Shown here one piece after another: positions 32,962 to 34,447 of a DNA stretch of 34,447 bases. This stretch comes from Clostridia bacterium. Lineage in GTDB: Bacteria > Bacillota_E > SLMV01 > PUMD01. A program made the position numbers and the translations under genes. The notes under the pieces were generated by a model that was not told where the DNA came from, made no database searches, and saw nothing but the letters and a program-made list of their open reading frames with translations. The stretch covers positions 1 through 34,447 of the forward strand of contig PWUC01000143.1 of NCBI GenBank assembly GCA_003562655.1. Reading direction: 5' to 3'. Position 1 is the first letter of the stretch. Every line of letters begins with the position of its first letter.

Positions 32962-33420
32962 ATGGATGTGGAACAGAGGCTCAGGGACATGGGTCTTCAG
33001 ATCCCCGACGTAGCGGCGCCGGTGGCAGCTTACATCCCCGGGGTGCGAACGGGCAATCTTCTCTTCACCTCGGGACAGCTTCCCACGGTGAAGGGGGAGC
33101 TTAAGTCCGCGGGCCACGTGGGGTCCGAGGTCACGCCGGAGGAAGCCTACGAGGCTGCCCGGCTGGCATGCCTGAACTGCCTGGGTGTGATCAAGGCCGA
33201 ACTCGGGGATCTGTCCCGGGTCAAACAGGTGGTCAAGGTGACCGGTTTCGTGAGCTCAGATCCTGACTTCACAGGACAGCCCCAGGTGGTAAACGGGGTG
33301 TCTGAACTGCTGGTGCAGCTGTTCGGAGAGAGGGGGAAGCACGCCAGGGCCGCGGTGGGGATGGCCAGTCTGCCCCTTGGAGCTTCCGTTGAGGTGGAGA
33401 TGATCGTTGAGTTCGAGTGA
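32962..33420 (+). CDS. RidA-family protein (YjgF/YER057c/UK114)
   Basis: RidA-type proteins hydrolyse reactive enamine/imine intermediates released by PLP enzymes, protecting other enzymes. This 152-aa member has VAAYIPGVRTGNLLFTSGQLP, the active-site Arg in HARAAVGMASLPLGASVEVEM, and the conserved Glu near the C-terminus. AAGGAGG lies 7 bases before ATG 32962, with its own promoter upstream. The end overlaps the listed rluB start by 14 bp. Confidence 0.92.
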   Translation: MDVEQRLRDMGLQIPDVAAPVAAYIPGVRTGNLLFTSGQLPTVKGELKSAGHVGSEVTPEEAYEAARLACLNCLGVIKAELGDLSRVKQVVKVTGFVSSDPDFTGQPQVVNGVSELLVQLFGERGKHARAAVGMASLPLGASVEVEMIVEFE

Positions 33421-34141
33421 GGACCCCGATGGAATGCGCCTCGACAGCTTCCTCGCCCGGGCGGGGGCGGCGTCCCGTCGCGGAGCGCAGGATCTGATCA
33501 GCGAGGGTCGGGTCATCGTTGACGGCTGTCGGGCGACCGGGGCGGGACACCGGGTGTTTCCCGGAAGATCCGATGTGCGGGTCGACGGCAGGGCTGCCAG
33601 GGTCCCCACGCAGCATCTATACCTTAAGATGCACAAGCCCCGGGGCTGTCTGACAACGACCGATGATCCGCGCAACCGGCCCACGGTGATGGATCTTCTG
33701 CCCTCAGACATACCCAGGGTGTTCCCCGTCGGGAGGCTGGATTTTGACAGCTCGGGGCTGCTTTTGTTGACCAGCGACGGCCGGTGGGCGCAGCGAGTGG
33801 CCCATCCCAGCAGCGGCGTCAGAAGGGTCTACCGGGTGCGGGTCGAGGGATGCCCTGACGGGGGGCTGCTCTGTCAGCTCAGAGAGGGCATAACCCTGGC
33901 CGACGGTCCGGCAGCCCTTGAGGGCGCGGATCTTCTCTCCGCCACGGAGCAGGACAGCTGGCTGCGTCTTGTGCTGACGGAGGGCCGGTACCGCGAGATA
34001 AGGCGCATGATGGCGACGGTGGGACACCCGGTCATCTCGCTTCAGCGGATCTCGTTGGGTGAGGTCACGCTGGGGGAGCTGAAACCGGGCCAGTGGGAAC
34101 ATATGAGACAGCACGAGATCGAGACCCTTGTGCAGGGCTGA
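33407..34141 (+). CDS. rluB: 23S rRNA pseudouridine synthase (RluB/RsuA family)
   Basis: This enzyme makes pseudouridine in 23S rRNA (RluB modifies position 2605 in E. coli). An S4 RNA-binding domain begins MRLDSFLARAGAASRRGAQDLI; the catalytic motif is GRLDFDSSGLLLLTSDG with the catalytic Asp. KPRGCLTTTDD and GRYREIRRMMATVGHPV are family segments. The listed start is TTG 33407 (GGAGA upstream); ATG 33434 matches the usual family start and is an alternative. Context after spmAB matches B. subtilis rluB. Confidence 0.93.
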   Translation: MSSSEDPDGMRLDSFLARAGAASRRGAQDLISEGRVIVDGCRATGAGHRVFPGRSDVRVDGRAARVPTQHLYLKMHKPRGCLTTTDDPRNRPTVMDLLPSDIPRVFPVGRLDFDSSGLLLLTSDGRWAQRVAHPSSGVRRVYRVRVEGCPDGGLLCQLREGITLADGPAALEGADLLSATEQDSWLRLVLTEGRYREIRRMMATVGHPVISLQRISLGEVTLGELKPGQWEHMRQHEIETLVQG

Positions 34142-34158
34142 AGGGAGGGTTGTGGCTT

Positions 34159-34176
34159 CCGTCTCGATTGAGACGG
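34159..34176 (+). repeat. Hairpin between rluB and the hydrolase gene
   Basis: CCGTCTC (34159-34165) and GAGACGG (34170-34176) form a perfect 7-bp stem with loop GATT, extendable by an additional U-G and U-A pair. It lies 16 bases before the likely start codon of the next gene. There is no T-run. Confidence 0.55.
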
Positions 34177-34191
34177 GATGTTGCGCAGGAT

Positions 34192-34447
34192 GTGACTGGA
34201 CGGGCCATCTTGATCATAGACATGCTCCGGGACTTCATTGATCCCGCCGGCGCGCTCTCCCTTGGCGACGCCGGACAGAGCGTCATACCTCGGGTCAGGG
34301 AGCGGCTGAGCCGGGCGCGCGAACGCGGCGACCTGGTGATCTTCGTCTGCGATCGCCATCGTCCCGATGATGCCGAGTTCGACATGTTTCCGCCTCACTG
34401 CATCATCGGGAGTCCAGGGGCGGATATCATACCGGAGCTGGAGCCCG
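34192..34447 (+). CDS. Isochorismatase-like cysteine hydrolase (nicotinamidase-type), N-terminal part only
   Basis: The frame is open to the window end, so only about 85 residues are visible. It begins MTGRAILIIDMLRDFIDP, with the catalytic Asp of the family, and continues with VCDRHRPDDAEFDMFPPHCIIGSPGADIIPEL, typical of nicotinamidases and related amide hydrolases. The catalytic Cys would lie downstream. GTG 34192 gives the family start; TTG 34150 is in frame but would put the hairpin inside the coding region. Substrate cannot be assigned. Confidence 0.85.
   Translation, partial: MTGRAILIIDMLRDFIDPAGALSLGDAGQSVIPRVRERLSRARERGDLVIFVCDRHRPDDAEFDMFPPHCIIGSPGADIIPELEP

Noticed and set aside
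1..34447. CRISPR arrays, insertion sequences, prophage or defence genes
   Set aside because: No regularly spaced repeats, transposase, phage or defence-type protein was seen; the xerD-type recombinase is in its normal core location.

Overview
The window is a GC-rich stretch of chromosome from an endospore-forming Bacillota (Firmicutes) bacterium, most likely an anaerobic Clostridia-like lineage. The evidence is spoIVB, spo0A, spoIIM, spoIIAA-AB-sigF, spoVAC-AD-AE-AF, spmA-spmB and a GerW/YtfJ gene, together with a ferredoxin-dependent 2-oxoacid oxidoreductase typical of amino-acid-fermenting anaerobes. The genus cannot be fixed from sequence alone. No phage, insertion sequence, CRISPR array or clear horizontally acquired island was seen.

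Layout. 1-1941: the 3' end of dnaG and the housekeeping sigma factor gene rpoD/sigA (macromolecular-synthesis operon). 1961-2291: a near-perfect sigma-A promoter and three tRNAs (Asn-GTT, a CAT tRNA that looks like Ile2, Glu-TTC). 2305-4942 (minus strand): a sensorless histidine kinase, a 424-bp gap, and gltX. 5219-8261: spoIVB, spo0A and an MctB/SteB-like membrane protein. 8442-13699: two tandem Glu/Leu/Phe-type amino-acid dehydrogenases, a 489-bp gene-free stretch with palindromes, and a four-gene 2-oxoacid:ferredoxin oxidoreductase. 13755-16879: an unknown 222-aa protein, a DUF3866 protein, an ADP-ribose-type Nudix hydrolase and spoIIM. 16938-18100: alanine dehydrogenase and its terminator. 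18165-25989: a DUF4227/YqzK-like protein, xerD, dacF, spoIIAA-AB-sigF, a dodecin, and spoVAC-D-E-F. 25990-28995: a structured, possibly RNA-encoding gap, a site-2 protease, scpA, scpB and a DUF2953-like gene. 29007-34447: gerW/ytfJ, a twice-frameshifted MATE transporter, trxA (minus), spmA, spmB, a RidA protein, rluB and the start of an isochorismatase-like hydrolase.

The order spoIVB-spo0A / branched-chain amino-acid catabolism / nudF-spoIIM / yqzK-xerD / dacF-spoIIA-sigF / spoVA / scpAB / spmAB-rluB follows the Bacillus subtilis chromosome. One telling difference is that a ferredoxin-linked oxidoreductase sits where B. subtilis has its bkd dehydrogenase complex nearby. The dehydrogenases deaminate amino acids to 2-oxoacids, and the oxidoreductase would convert those to acyl-CoA plus reduced ferredoxin.

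Regulatory reading suggests sporulation control. There are sigma-H-like promoters before spo0A (with a Spo0A-box-like site) and before spoIIAA (with an upstream exact TGTCGAA core), and a sigma-G-like promoter before dodecin-spoVA. The points most worth a second look are these promoters, the PheDH-like pocket residues in the first dehydrogenase, the structured gap at 26132-26335, the palindrome pair at 10650/10733, the MATE frameshifts, and the divergent N-terminus of ScpA.
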